Assembly (NCBI GenBank): GCA_031127185.1
Contig: JARIET010000015.1
Coordinates: 1 to 19,848 of the forward strand
Direction of reading: 5' to 3'
Source of the DNA: Gemmatimonadota bacterium
GTDB taxonomy: Bacteria > Gemmatimonadota > Gemmatimonadetes > Gemmatimonadales > Gemmatimonadaceae
DNA: 19,848 bases
Shown piece after piece: positions 13,691-19,848 of the stretch (position 1 is the stretch's first letter; every line of letters starts with the position of its first letter). A program made the position numbers and the translations under genes. The notes below the pieces were generated by a model that worked only from the letters and a program-made list of their open reading frames with translations, had not been told where the DNA came from and ran no database searches.

Positions 13691-16600
13691 ATGCATCTCG
13701 CCCACCGCGCGATTCGCCGCGCCAGTCTTTTCACCCTGTTGCTGGCTCTGCCGCTCGTGGCGGGTGCCCAACAAAAACGCCCCCTCAACCAGGCCGACTG
13801 GGACCGCTGGCAGGCGATCGCCTCGCCGACCCTCTCGCCTGACGGCAAGTGGACGGCGTACACCTTGAACCCACGGGTAGGCGACGGCGAGTTTGTGGTG
13901 CGCTCCACCAGCGCTGCCGCGGAATACCGCGTGAACGTCGGCTACACCAACCGCGACAACAACACGCCCGGATTCGAGCGTGGGCGCGGTGGTGCGGCAG
14001 GTGGGCCGCCGGCTGGCGCTGGTGGCCGCGGCGGACGTGGAGGTGGCGGCGGAGCGGCGGGTCCGTTCAGCGCGGACGGGCGGTTCGCGTTCACGATGGT
14101 GACCACGCAACCGAAAACGATTGTCGATAGCATAGAGGCCGCGCAACGTGCCGCCGGCGCCGCTGGACGCGGTGGTCGCGGCGCACAGGGTGGCGCTACT
14201 GGAACAGCAAACCCGGCGAACAACAGCTCGCTCCGCGTGATCCGACTCGCGGATGGCAACATTGAGACTATCGCTGGTGCACGCTCGTACAAGGTTCCCG
14301 GTGAGAGCGGCAAGTGGCTTGCCTACGCACTCCCGGATACGGCAGTAGCCGTGAATGGTGCTGGTGGTCGCGGGGGACGTGGAGGTGGGGCGGCAGGCGG
14401 AGCGCCGGGAGGCGCGCCAGCAAACGCCGCCGCCCGCCGCACCTACGGTACACCGCTGGCGCTTCGTAATCTCGACACCGGCGCCGAGGAAAAACTCGCC
14501 GACGTGACGTTCTACGCCTTCGACGACAGCGCCAAGGTTCTCGCCTACACTGTAGCCTCACGCGATTCGACCAAGGACGGTGTCTATCTCCGCGATCTCG
14601 CGGCGGGAACCACGCGCACGGTGATGACAGGGCCGGGCAACTATCGCGCCTTCACCTTCGACAACGCGCAACAGCAGTTTGTCTTTACCTCGGACCGCGA
14701 CACCTTTGGCCGCACAGAAGTGCTGCCTGTGGTTTATCACGGAACAGTGAAGACGGGCACAGCGGCGCCGCTTGTGACCACGGCCTCGCTGCCGAGCGGC
14801 TACCGGTTCCCCGACACGTTCAACGCGAGCTTCACGCGCGCGGGCAACGCCGTCACCGTGAGCATTGCGCCGCCGAAGGAAGAACTGGTGCCCAACGACT
14901 CGCTCGTCGGCAAAGCCAAGTTTGATCTCTGGCACTGGAAAGACGCACAAATCCAGCCCACGCAGCTCCTGCAGGTGAACCAGGCGATCAATCGCACGTA
15001 TCAGGGCCTCGTGAACCTGACGACGAAGAAGTTCACGCGCCTCACGGACGACGACTTCCCAAGTACGGTGCTCTCCGATGACGCCAAGGTTGGATTGCAG
15101 ACAACCGGCGTCCCTTACGCCCTCTCGAACACCTGGGGAGACGGCGGTACGGATGTGTACCTGATTGATCCGGCCACCGGCACGCGGAAGGAGATCGCGA
15201 AGAAGATCGGAGGCCAGGCGCAGCTGTCGGTGGGCGCAAAGTACGTGGCTTGGTACGACAAGGAACACTGGTTCGCACACAACATCGCCACGGGCAAGAC
15301 GGTGGACTTGAACGCGGCGATGAAGAGCGTGCACTTCGAGCAGGAAAACTCCAGCCAGACCGGAGAGCCGGCGGCGTGGGGCATGGCTGGTTGGACCAGG
15401 GACGACCGCTCGGTGCTGATCTATGATCGCTTCGACGTCTGGGAGCTCGATCCACTCGGTGTAAGGCCGCCAGTCATCCTGACGGACTCACTCGGCCGAC
15501 GCGAGAACATCACGCTGCGATTCATCCCCCTCGGTCAGAACGAAGACGAGCGCTTCATTGACACGTCGAAGCCGGTGTGGCTGTCGGCCTTTGATGAAGA
15601 CACCAAGGAGAGCGGGTTTTATCGCGCGACGCTGAACGGACGCCGCGCGCCGGAAAAGGTGATGCTGGACCCGGTGCGTTACGGCAATCCGACGAAGGCT
15701 GCCAAGGCCGAGACGTACATGCTTTCGAAGATGACGTTTCAGGAATCGCCGAACCTGTGGGTGGGGCCGTCGCTGAACGCGGCGCGCACGAAGATCACCG
15801 ACCTCAATCCCTTCCAGAAGGAATACAGCTGGGGAACAGCGGAGCTTGTGACGTGGAACAGCGCCGACGGCGTGCCACGGCAGGGCATTCTGTACAAGCC
15901 GGAAGGATTTGATCCGAACAAGAAGTACCCAATGATCACGTACTTCTATGAGGATCTCTCCGACGGCCTGCACAATTACATCTCGCCAAACGGCGGGACG
16001 TCGGTGAACATCACGCACTACGTCTCGAACGGGTACCTGATGTTCGAGCCCGACATCTATTACGAAGACGGACATCCGGGCCAGAGCGCGCTCAAGACGA
16101 TCGTGCCCGGCGTGCAGAAGCTCGTGGACAAGGGCTTCGTCGACCCCAAGAAGCTCGGCTTGCAGGGCCACTCGTGGGGTGGATATCAGATCGCCTACAT
16201 GATCACGCAGACGAACATGTTCGCGGCCGCCGAAGCCGGCGCGCCCGTGGCGAACATGACGAGCGCCTACGGCGGCATTCGTTGGGAGAGCGGTGTGAAC
16301 CGTGCGATGCAGTACGAGGACGGCCAGAGCCGCATCGGCAAGAACCTGCAGGAGGGGCTCCCGCTCTACCTCGAGAACTCACCACTCTTCCACATCACGC
16401 GCATCTCGACGCCGCTGCTGATGCTGCACAACGACCAGGACGGCGCGGTGCCGTGGTACCAGGGCATCGAGATGTACATCGGCATGCGCCGTCACAACAA
16501 GGAAGTGTACCTGTTCAACTACAACAACGAGCTCCATGGCATCTCTGGTCGCGCCAACCAGAAGGACTGGGCCAACCGCATGCAGACGTTCTTTGATGTG

Positions 16601-16696
16601 AAGCTGAAGGGCGCGACCGAGCCGGAGTGGATGACCAAGGGCATCCCGGCGAAGGACAAGGGCAAGGACCAGATCAAGGCGACGATCCGGCCGTAG
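13691..16696 (+). CDS. Secreted S9 family (prolyl oligopeptidase-like) serine peptidase
   Basis: This is a 1001-residue exported peptidase. The frame is open further upstream over the regulator gene, but the ATG at 13691 begins a clear signal peptide (residues 1-26, AIRRASLFTLLLALPLVAGAQ). The N-terminal part is a WD40-like beta-propeller (SPDGKWTAYTL near the start) that gates substrates. It is interrupted by Gly/Arg-rich insertions at about 97-125, 156-171 and 222-245. The alpha/beta-hydrolase domain occupies roughly the last 250 residues, with catalytic Ser828 in GHSWGGY, Asp917 in HNDQDGAVP and His949 in NELHGISG. It should cleave short peptides in the periplasm or outside the cell. The upstream ribosome site is poor (CCGGA). 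It ends 36 bases before a strong hairpin and appears to be monocistronic. No link to N2O reduction is evident. Confidence 0.92.
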   Translation: MHLAHRAIRRASLFTLLLALPLVAGAQQKRPLNQADWDRWQAIASPTLSPDGKWTAYTLNPRVGDGEFVVRSTSAAAEYRVNVGYTNRDNNTPGFERGRGGAAGGPPAGAGGRGGRGGGGGAAGPFSADGRFAFTMVTTQPKTIVDSIEAAQRAAGAAGRGGRGAQGGATGTANPANNSSLRVIRLADGNIETIAGARSYKVPGESGKWLAYALPDTAVAVNGAGGRGGRGGGAAGGAPGGAPANAAARRTYGTPLALRNLDTGAEEKLADVTFYAFDDSAKVLAYTVASRDSTKDGVYLRDLAAGTTRTVMTGPGNYRAFTFDNAQQQFVFTSDRDTFGRTEVLPVVYHGTVKTGTAAPLVTTASLPSGYRFPDTFNASFTRAGNAVTVSIAPPKEELVPNDSLVGKAKFDLWHWKDAQIQPTQLLQVNQAINRTYQGLVNLTTKKFTRLTDDDFPSTVLSDDAKVGLQTTGVPYALSNTWGDGGTDVYLIDPATGTRKEIAKKIGGQAQLSVGAKYVAWYDKEHWFAHNIATGKTVDLNAAMKSVHFEQENSSQTGEPAAWGMAGWTRDDRSVLIYDRFDVWELDPLGVRPPVILTDSLGRRENITLRFIPLGQNEDERFIDTSKPVWLSAFDEDTKESGFYRATLNGRRAPEKVMLDPVRYGNPTKAAKAETYMLSKMTFQESPNLWVGPSLNAARTKITDLNPFQKEYSWGTAELVTWNSADGVPRQGILYKPEGFDPNKKYPMITYFYEDLSDGLHNYISPNGGTSVNITHYVSNGYLMFEPDIYYEDGHPGQSALKTIVPGVQKLVDKGFVDPKKLGLQGHSWGGYQIAYMITQTNMFAAAEAGAPVANMTSAYGGIRWESGVNRAMQYEDGQSRIGKNLQEGLPLYLENSPLFHITRISTPLLMLHNDQDGAVPWYQGIEMYIGMRRHNKEVYLFNYNNELHGISGRANQKDWANRMQTFFDVKLKGATEPEWMTKGIPAKDKGKDQIKATIRP

Positions 16697-16731
16697 TTCG
16701 CCAACCAGTAGCACTCACCACCAGTTGAGGA

Positions 16732-16761
16732 ACCGGGCAACGCTTCACGGCGTTGCCCGGT
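16732..16761 (+). terminator. Strong hairpin after the S9 peptidase gene, against the next start codon
   Basis: ACCGGGCAACGC and GCGTTGCCCGGT form a perfect 12-bp stem around the loop TTCACG, beginning 36 bases after the peptidase stop. It is followed by CTCATTTCC, a weak T-containing tail, so a rho-independent terminator is the best call. Only nine bases separate the stem from the ATG of the following gene, and no Shine-Dalgarno lies between. Confidence 0.6.
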
Positions 16762-16770
16762 CTCATTTCC

Positions 16771-17922
16771 ATGACCACTCGACGTGATTTTCTGAAGACC
16801 GGTGCCGGCGCCGCAACCGCCGCGGCATTCGGCAGCGCCCTGCCGCGCCACCTGCTTGCCGCGGAGCCCCGAATAGCGCGCGCCGTCGCGCCACTTCGCA
16901 TCCTCATCCTGGGCGGGACCGGATATATCGGCCCACACCTCGTACGACACGCCATATCGCGCGGACATACGGTCACGACATTCACGCGAGGCCGCCGCAC
17001 GCCGGAGCTTCCGGCCGGCGTTGTGCAGTTGATTGGCGATCGGAATGGCCAACTCGACGCGCTCCGCGACAAGACGTGGGACATCGTCTTCGACGATTCC
17101 GCGACGAACCCCGATTGGGTGCGCCAAAGCACGGAGCTCCTCAAGGGATCGGTTGGCCGGTACAGCTTCACGTCGTCCACCGGCGTCTACTATCCATACA
17201 CGAAGCGCGGCTTCGACGAGTCCGACGCTCCGCACCTGGAGCTGGCCGACCCCAATGACGGCTCCGAAACATTTGGCGTAAACAAGGCGAAGTGCGAAGC
17301 GCAGGTACGCGCCGTATTCGGCGAGAAGACCATGGTGGTCCGGCCGAGCTACATCGTGGGGCCCGGCGACACGAGCGACCGCTTTCCGTACTGGCCCGTG
17401 CGACTCGCCAAGGGAGGCGATGTGCTCGCGCCAGGCAAGCGCGACGATCCTGTCGCCTTCATTGACGTGCGCGACCTTGCCGAGTTCATGGTGAAACTCG
17501 CCGAGGACGATCGCACGGGGATCTACAACGTGGTTGGCCCGCGGACTCCGATGACCTCACGCCAGTTCTACGAAGCGGCCCGCGCGGCCATCAACCCATC
17601 GGTGAAGTACGTGTACATCGAGGACTACACATTTCTCGATGCGCACAAGATCGAAAGCTCGGTGCCCTGGGTCATGCTCAAGGACAAGGACTACGGCCAC
17701 CAGTCCATCAAGAACGACAAGGTGGTTGCCGCAGGTCTCAAGTTCCGCCCTGTCGCTGACACGCTCCAGGACACGCTCGCCTGGTGGCCCAGTGTGCCGG
17801 AAGCGCGACGCACCGCACCGCGCTTTGCGATCAGCGCAGAAACAGAAGCTAAGGCGCTTGCCGCATGGGCTGCGCGGGGGTTAGACGCCGCCGGGGGGCC
17901 GCTGCCTTGTGCGCCCGGCTAG
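16771..17922 (+). CDS. Tat-exported NAD-binding epimerase/dehydratase-like protein
   Basis: This 383-residue protein starts at the ATG at 16771. That start gives a clean twin-arginine leader (TTRRDFLKT, then an Ala-rich stretch), so it is exported folded, probably with its cofactor bound. The Rossmann nucleotide site is ILILGGTGYIG (GxxGxxG at 48-54). The family segment RPSYIVGPGDTSDRFPYWPV and the later PVAFIDVRDLAEFM match extended SDR proteins of the NAD-dependent epimerase/isoflavone-reductase-like group. The expected catalytic YxxxK reads F168-GVN-K172 (ETFGVNKAK), with Phe in place of Tyr. It may therefore be catalytically altered or use another residue. The substrate is unknown. A strong hairpin ends nine bases before the start. 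The stop shares the bases CTAG with the convergent DUF4010 gene. Confidence 0.85.
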   Translation: MTTRRDFLKTGAGAATAAAFGSALPRHLLAAEPRIARAVAPLRILILGGTGYIGPHLVRHAISRGHTVTTFTRGRRTPELPAGVVQLIGDRNGQLDALRDKTWDIVFDDSATNPDWVRQSTELLKGSVGRYSFTSSTGVYYPYTKRGFDESDAPHLELADPNDGSETFGVNKAKCEAQVRAVFGEKTMVVRPSYIVGPGDTSDRFPYWPVRLAKGGDVLAPGKRDDPVAFIDVRDLAEFMVKLAEDDRTGIYNVVGPRTPMTSRQFYEAARAAINPSVKYVYIEDYTFLDAHKIESSVPWVMLKDKDYGHQSIKNDKVVAAGLKFRPVADTLQDTLAWWPSVPEARRTAPRFAISAETEAKALAAWAARGLDAAGGPLPCAPG

Positions 17923-19181
17923 ACCCACCAGACGCCAATCGCGGCGGCCACTCCGAGCGCCGCGATTCCGGCCCCCGCGCGGAGCCGGTATGCGGGCGAA
18001 CCAAGAGCCACCGCGATACCGAGCTTGAGCAGCGTGTTGGCCATGATGCCGACAGCAATCGCACGCGCAGCGTCGGCTACCAAAATGCCTGAGCCCGGCC
18101 GTGCCATGGCCGCCGTCACTGCATCAACATCGGTCACGCCGAGTAATGCCGCCGTGGTGTAGAGTCCGGCCTCACCCCAACGCTCCCGCACTAAGCCCAG
18201 CGCCGTGATGGCCAACTGAAACAGCAGCGCCAAGCGAATCGCCGCGAACACGCGCAGCGGGTTTTCATCCCCTGGTGGATTGGTGGAGGCCTGTTGGCCG
18301 TCGCGCCGCATGAACCAGGCCGTGAGCGCAGCACCGACCGCTACCGACAGGATGAACCGTGGCGCCAGCGACGCGGCCACAGCAGGACTGAACGCGGCAC
18401 TCAGCACGACCACCCGCGGGAACAACACCGTACACGCGCCGACTGCCCCCGCGGCGAGTCCGCGCGAACGCGCCGGATGTTCCCGGCTTTCGCGCGCGAA
18501 CTGGAGGGTGACAAGGGTGGACGATACGATGCCGCCCAGCATGCCGACGATGCCGGGGCCTTTCTCGGACCCCACCGCGCGCCGCGCGAAGTAGCCGACG
18601 AAGTTGAGACCCGAGAATATCAGCACGGCAATCCACAGCGCACGCGGCCGCACTTCCATCGGACCCCAGAGCGGGCCTTCAGGAAGGAGCGGAAGCACGA
18701 CGAGCGCGAGCACGGCAAACTGCGCGGCCGCACGCAACTCTCTTTCGCCAACACGTTTCACAAACCAGTGCAAGCGCTCCTTCTCACTGAGCGCGATCAG
18801 CACCACTGAGCCCGCGCCAGCCGCAAGCGCTGTCCAGCCGATCCCCGCCAGTGCACCGATCGCCACCACGGTGGCAGCGGCAGCTTCCGTGGTCGCGTCG
18901 TTTTCCGCGTCGGGCCGGCGCATGGCCACCACATAGCCGGCGATCGCGAAGCCGAGCCCCCCGGCGACGAGTACTGCGGCGGCAATCTGCGCACCGGACA
19001 CCGCGAACAGTCCGGCCGCGCCACCGAGGATGCCAAACAGGAGAAAGGTGCGGATGCCCGCGAAACGTGCACGGGGACCCGACGCGTGGCCGGACCACTG
19101 GCGTTCCAGCCCAACACCGAGCCCCACCAGCGCGGCGATGGCGAGGCGGGTTGCTGCCTCGAGCTGAGTGAGCGTTTCCAT
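17919..19181 (-). CDS. MgtC/SapB-DUF4010 integral membrane protein
   Basis: This 420-residue inner-membrane protein has about twelve helices. The ATG at 19181 is supported by GGAGGAGG (19193-19186) four bases upstream; the further 22 open codons are not needed. The N-terminal third carries the MgtC/SapB marks: LVGLGVGLERQ in helix 1 and FAGIRTFLLFGILGG in helix 2. The remainder is the DUF4010 region (GLNFVGYFARRAVGSEKGPG; LLGVTDVDAVTAAMAR). Such proteins are widespread and have no firmly known function; free-standing MgtC is linked to magnesium limitation and virulence. The gene converges on the epimerase-like gene with a four-base overlap at the stop codons. Confidence 0.87.
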   Translation of the reverse strand: METLTQLEAATRLAIAALVGLGVGLERQWSGHASGPRARFAGIRTFLLFGILGGAAGLFAVSGAQIAAAVLVAGGLGFAIAGYVVAMRRPDAENDATTEAAAATVVAIGALAGIGWTALAAGAGSVVLIALSEKERLHWFVKRVGERELRAAAQFAVLALVVLPLLPEGPLWGPMEVRPRALWIAVLIFSGLNFVGYFARRAVGSEKGPGIVGMLGGIVSSTLVTLQFARESREHPARSRGLAAGAVGACTVLFPRVVVLSAAFSPAVAASLAPRFILSVAVGAALTAWFMRRDGQQASTNPPGDENPLRVFAAIRLALLFQLAITALGLVRERWGEAGLYTTAALLGVTDVDAVTAAMARPGSGILVADAARAIAVGIMANTLLKLGIAVALGSPAYRLRAGAGIAALGVAAAIGVWWV

Positions 19182-19265
19182 CTCGCCTCCTCCTACCCGG
19201 AGTTTGCGCGCCGGTGCGGCCCGGCACAACATTGAGGTGCTTCCCATATAGAGGTTACCAACCCG

Positions 19266-19685
19266 ATGTCAGGTCACGCACCAGACCGCGCACTTCTTGT
19301 GCGCCTGGTCCACCTCTCCCTCTTCATGGGCACGACGCTCGTTGGCGTCGTGATGTTCATGCTGCGGGCGCGGATGGATCCACCCCCAACGGTCGACCTC
19401 ACGCTGGGGCTCGCGCTTGCGGGAGTCGCGGTACTCGGCATCGCAATCGCGCTTACGCAACTCCGCCAGCGAGTCACGCCGCGGGGTTCGAGCCAGTCTC
19501 CGGCGGATTATTGGGGGGATGCCCGCATCCGTTTGGCGGCGATGATCTTCTGGGCCGTGCTGGAAGGCGCCGGGTTGCTCAGCGTCGTCGCATACTACCT
19601 CAGCGGTTCGCCAATTCCGCTCGGCGTTGCCATCCTTTCGGTGATAGTCGGGTTCGTGATGCGGCCGGCCGTTCTCGAAGGCTGA
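19266..19685 (+). CDS. Four-helix membrane protein, family not recognised
   Basis: This is a 139-residue protein with four predicted membrane helices (residues about 11-32, 44-65, 89-111 and 116-133). A polar, basic loop of about 24 residues joins helices 2 and 3 (LRQRVTPRGSSQSP), likely on the cytoplasmic side. It has no Cys, no metal motif and only one His outside the extreme N-terminus, so a redox role is unlikely. A GAGG lies 12 bases before the ATG, which is rather far. It is divergent from the MgtC/DUF4010 gene across 84 bases and may share a promoter region with it. Confidence 0.72.
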   Translation: MSGHAPDRALLVRLVHLSLFMGTTLVGVVMFMLRARMDPPPTVDLTLGLALAGVAVLGIAIALTQLRQRVTPRGSSQSPADYWGDARIRLAAMIFWAVLEGAGLLSVVAYYLSGSPIPLGVAILSVIVGFVMRPAVLEG

Positions 19686-19713
19686 TCGCGCCGGTCAGCG
19701 ACCGCGCCGTGCG

Positions 19714-19848
19714 CTAGCGCGCGACGCGGTTGCCGCTGATCCACACGGACGAGATGCGCCTGACATTGGAAATGTTGTCGAGGGGATTGGCATCGAGTAC
19801 CACGAAGTCGCCCCATTTCCCGGTCTCGACCGTTCCGACATCAGCATC
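19714..19848 (-). CDS. C-terminal end of an amidohydrolase (5' part beyond window)
   Basis: The last 44 codons of a minus-strand gene enter from the right edge and stop at TAG (19716-19714). The reading begins DADVGTVETGKWGDFVVLDA and continues NPLDNI to the final WISGNRVAR. This is the standard closing beta-sandwich strand pair of metal-dependent amidohydrolases such as imidazolonepropionase-like enzymes (usual form GTVEPGKWADLVVLDANPL). The catalytic metal ligands lie outside the window, so the substrate cannot be stated. It converges with the four-helix protein gene at a 28-base gap. Confidence 0.82.
   Translation of the reverse strand, partial: DADVGTVETGKWGDFVVLDANPLDNISNVRRISSVWISGNRVAR

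Noticed and set aside
13979..14425. Gly-rich DNA as a tandem repeat or phase-variable tract
   Set aside because: The codons vary and no exact repeat unit recurs, so this is protein low complexity rather than a DNA repeat.
19692..19704. CGGTC/GACCG hairpin between the last two convergent genes as a terminator
   Set aside because: The stem is five base pairs with no T tract on either strand, too weak to call.
1..19848. CRISPR array, tRNA, rRNA, insertion sequence or prophage
   Set aside because: No regularly spaced repeats, cloverleaf-like sequences, transposase or phage genes, or terminal inverted repeats were seen on either strand.

Overview
The window looks like chromosomal DNA from a high-GC Gram-negative bacterium, most likely a member of the Gemmatimonadota. 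This is inferred from three things: a Sec-type (clade II) nitrous oxide reductase cluster, an outer-membrane CBM9/DUF5916 protein, and a large S9 peptidase with Gly/Arg-rich insertions. No mobile element, CRISPR array, rRNA or tRNA was recognised. Coding density is very high and no stretch of 300 bases lacks a gene.

Layout, left to right. (1) 1-1609 (-) is a multiheme cytochrome c with five CxxCH motifs, cut by the window edge. It diverges from a two-gene operon at 1790-2664 (+): a PepSY-type membrane protein and a 99-residue membrane protein overlapping it by 4 bases. (2) 2681-5278 (-) is a large CBM9/DUF5916 outer-membrane protein, divergent from an SLC17/ACS-like MFS anion transporter at 5397-6632 (+). 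(3) 13013-6641 (-) is a six-gene nitrous oxide reduction operon: nosZ, a nosB-nosL fusion, nosD, nosF, nosY and a lipoprotein cytochrome c. The three inner junctions are 4-base start/stop overlaps. (4) 13182-13610 (+) is a divergent NsrR-type Rrf2 regulator. The spacer between it and nosZ holds a 19-base inverted repeat that closely resembles the known NsrR operator. (5) 13691-16696 (+) is a secreted S9 peptidase ending at a strong hairpin. It is followed by a Tat-exported NAD-binding epimerase-like protein (16771-17922 +), which converges on a MgtC/DUF4010 membrane protein (17919-19181 -). The window closes with an unrecognised four-helix membrane protein (19266-19685 +) and the C-terminus of an amidohydrolase (19714-19848 -).

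How the genes work together. NosZ reduces N2O to N2 in the periplasm. NosD, NosF, NosY and the NosL domain support copper-centre maturation. The small cytochrome c is the obvious candidate electron donor. The NsrR-like protein has the residues needed to hold an Fe-S cluster (D8, C91, C99, C105), so the operon is probably derepressed by nitric oxide. No nosR or nosX, and no nitrite or NO reductase gene, is seen, as is common in clade II N2O reducers that do not denitrify fully. The pentaheme cytochrome and the PepSY protein may form a second redox module, but nothing in the sequence ties them to N2O.

The most notable points are the NosB-NosL fusion with an internal lipobox, the NsrR operator match, the hairpin lying directly against the start of the epimerase-like gene, and that protein's Tyr-to-Phe change at the catalytic position. 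The nos system itself is of a known kind; I do not see a wholly undescribed system.
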